From Peptococcaceae bacterium UBA2264 (GTDB lineage Bacteria > Bacillota > Desulfitobacteriia > Desulfitobacteriales > Desulfitobacteriaceae): a stretch of DNA of 13,750 bases. The position numbers and the translations under genes were made by a program. The notes below the pieces were generated by a model. That model did no database searches and had not been told where the DNA came from. It was given only the letters and a program-made list of their open reading frames with translations. Below, piece after piece: positions 13,665 through 13,750 of the stretch. The stretch's first letter is position 1. Each line of letters starts with the position of its first letter. The stretch covers positions 1 through 13,750 of the forward strand of contig DDXI01000001.1 of assembly GCA_002347475.1 (NCBI GenBank), written 5' to 3'.

Positions 13665-13750
13665 TTCCCTGGGAATAAAGTAGTGTGCGATAACACTTGC
13701 ATTGTACCAGATTTCAACTATTTTTTCGTAAGCGTCAAATTACAAAGTGT

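Overview
The window reads as chromosomal accessory DNA of a low-to-moderate-GC Gram-positive bacterium, most likely a spore-forming anaerobic Clostridia member of the Peptococcaceae / Desulfotomaculum type. That placement is an inference from purine-rich Shine-Dalgarno sites, sigma-A promoters, a yybP-ykoY manganese riboswitch ahead of an UPF0016 gene, and the style of the zinc-ribbon and HicB proteins. There is no rRNA, tRNA, CRISPR array or intact transposase.

Left part (1-2450): the 3'-truncated end of a PlsC-like acyltransferase gene on the minus strand. Its start overlaps the decayed tail of an ion-channel gene. Then come a small double zinc-ribbon gene with a textbook promoter, a terminator shared by both strands, and a HicB-type antitoxin gene without a visible toxin partner. 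Surface-polysaccharide part (2449-6246, plus strand): a P-loop kinase, a nucleotidyltransferase-thymidylate-kinase-like fusion protein, and a Wzx-type flippase. The first two overlap or nearly do; no glycosyltransferase is in view. A PIN-like nuclease gene follows, convergent to them.

Middle (6940-8140): a broken fragment of an unrecognised gene on the minus strand, then a promoter, a Mn2+ riboswitch with a terminator expression platform, and an UPF0016 (GDT1/TMEM165) manganese exporter gene. In the riboswitch the 3' strand of aptamer helix P1 is also the 5' strand of the terminator, so Mn2+ should turn the exporter on.

Minus-strand run (8163-11326): a gene graveyard. It holds a CPBP protease remnant with several frameshifts, a frameshifted nitroreductase, the C-terminal half of a CoA-binding protein, a truncated DUF3795-like Cys-rich protein and an N-terminal piece of a DUF1287 protein. 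Two intact genes are embedded in it: a YkvA/DUF1232 membrane protein and a 210-residue cysteine-cluster protein of unknown function.

Right part (11550-13750): a solitary 88-residue gene with its own promoter and terminator, an alpha/beta hydrolase gene, a GC-rich unassigned segment, and a GNAT acetyltransferase gene whose 5' end is interrupted near the window edge. The most interesting items are the kinase / fusion kinase / flippase module, the cysteine-cluster protein, the concentration of truncated genes, and the unidentified fragment at 6942-7145.
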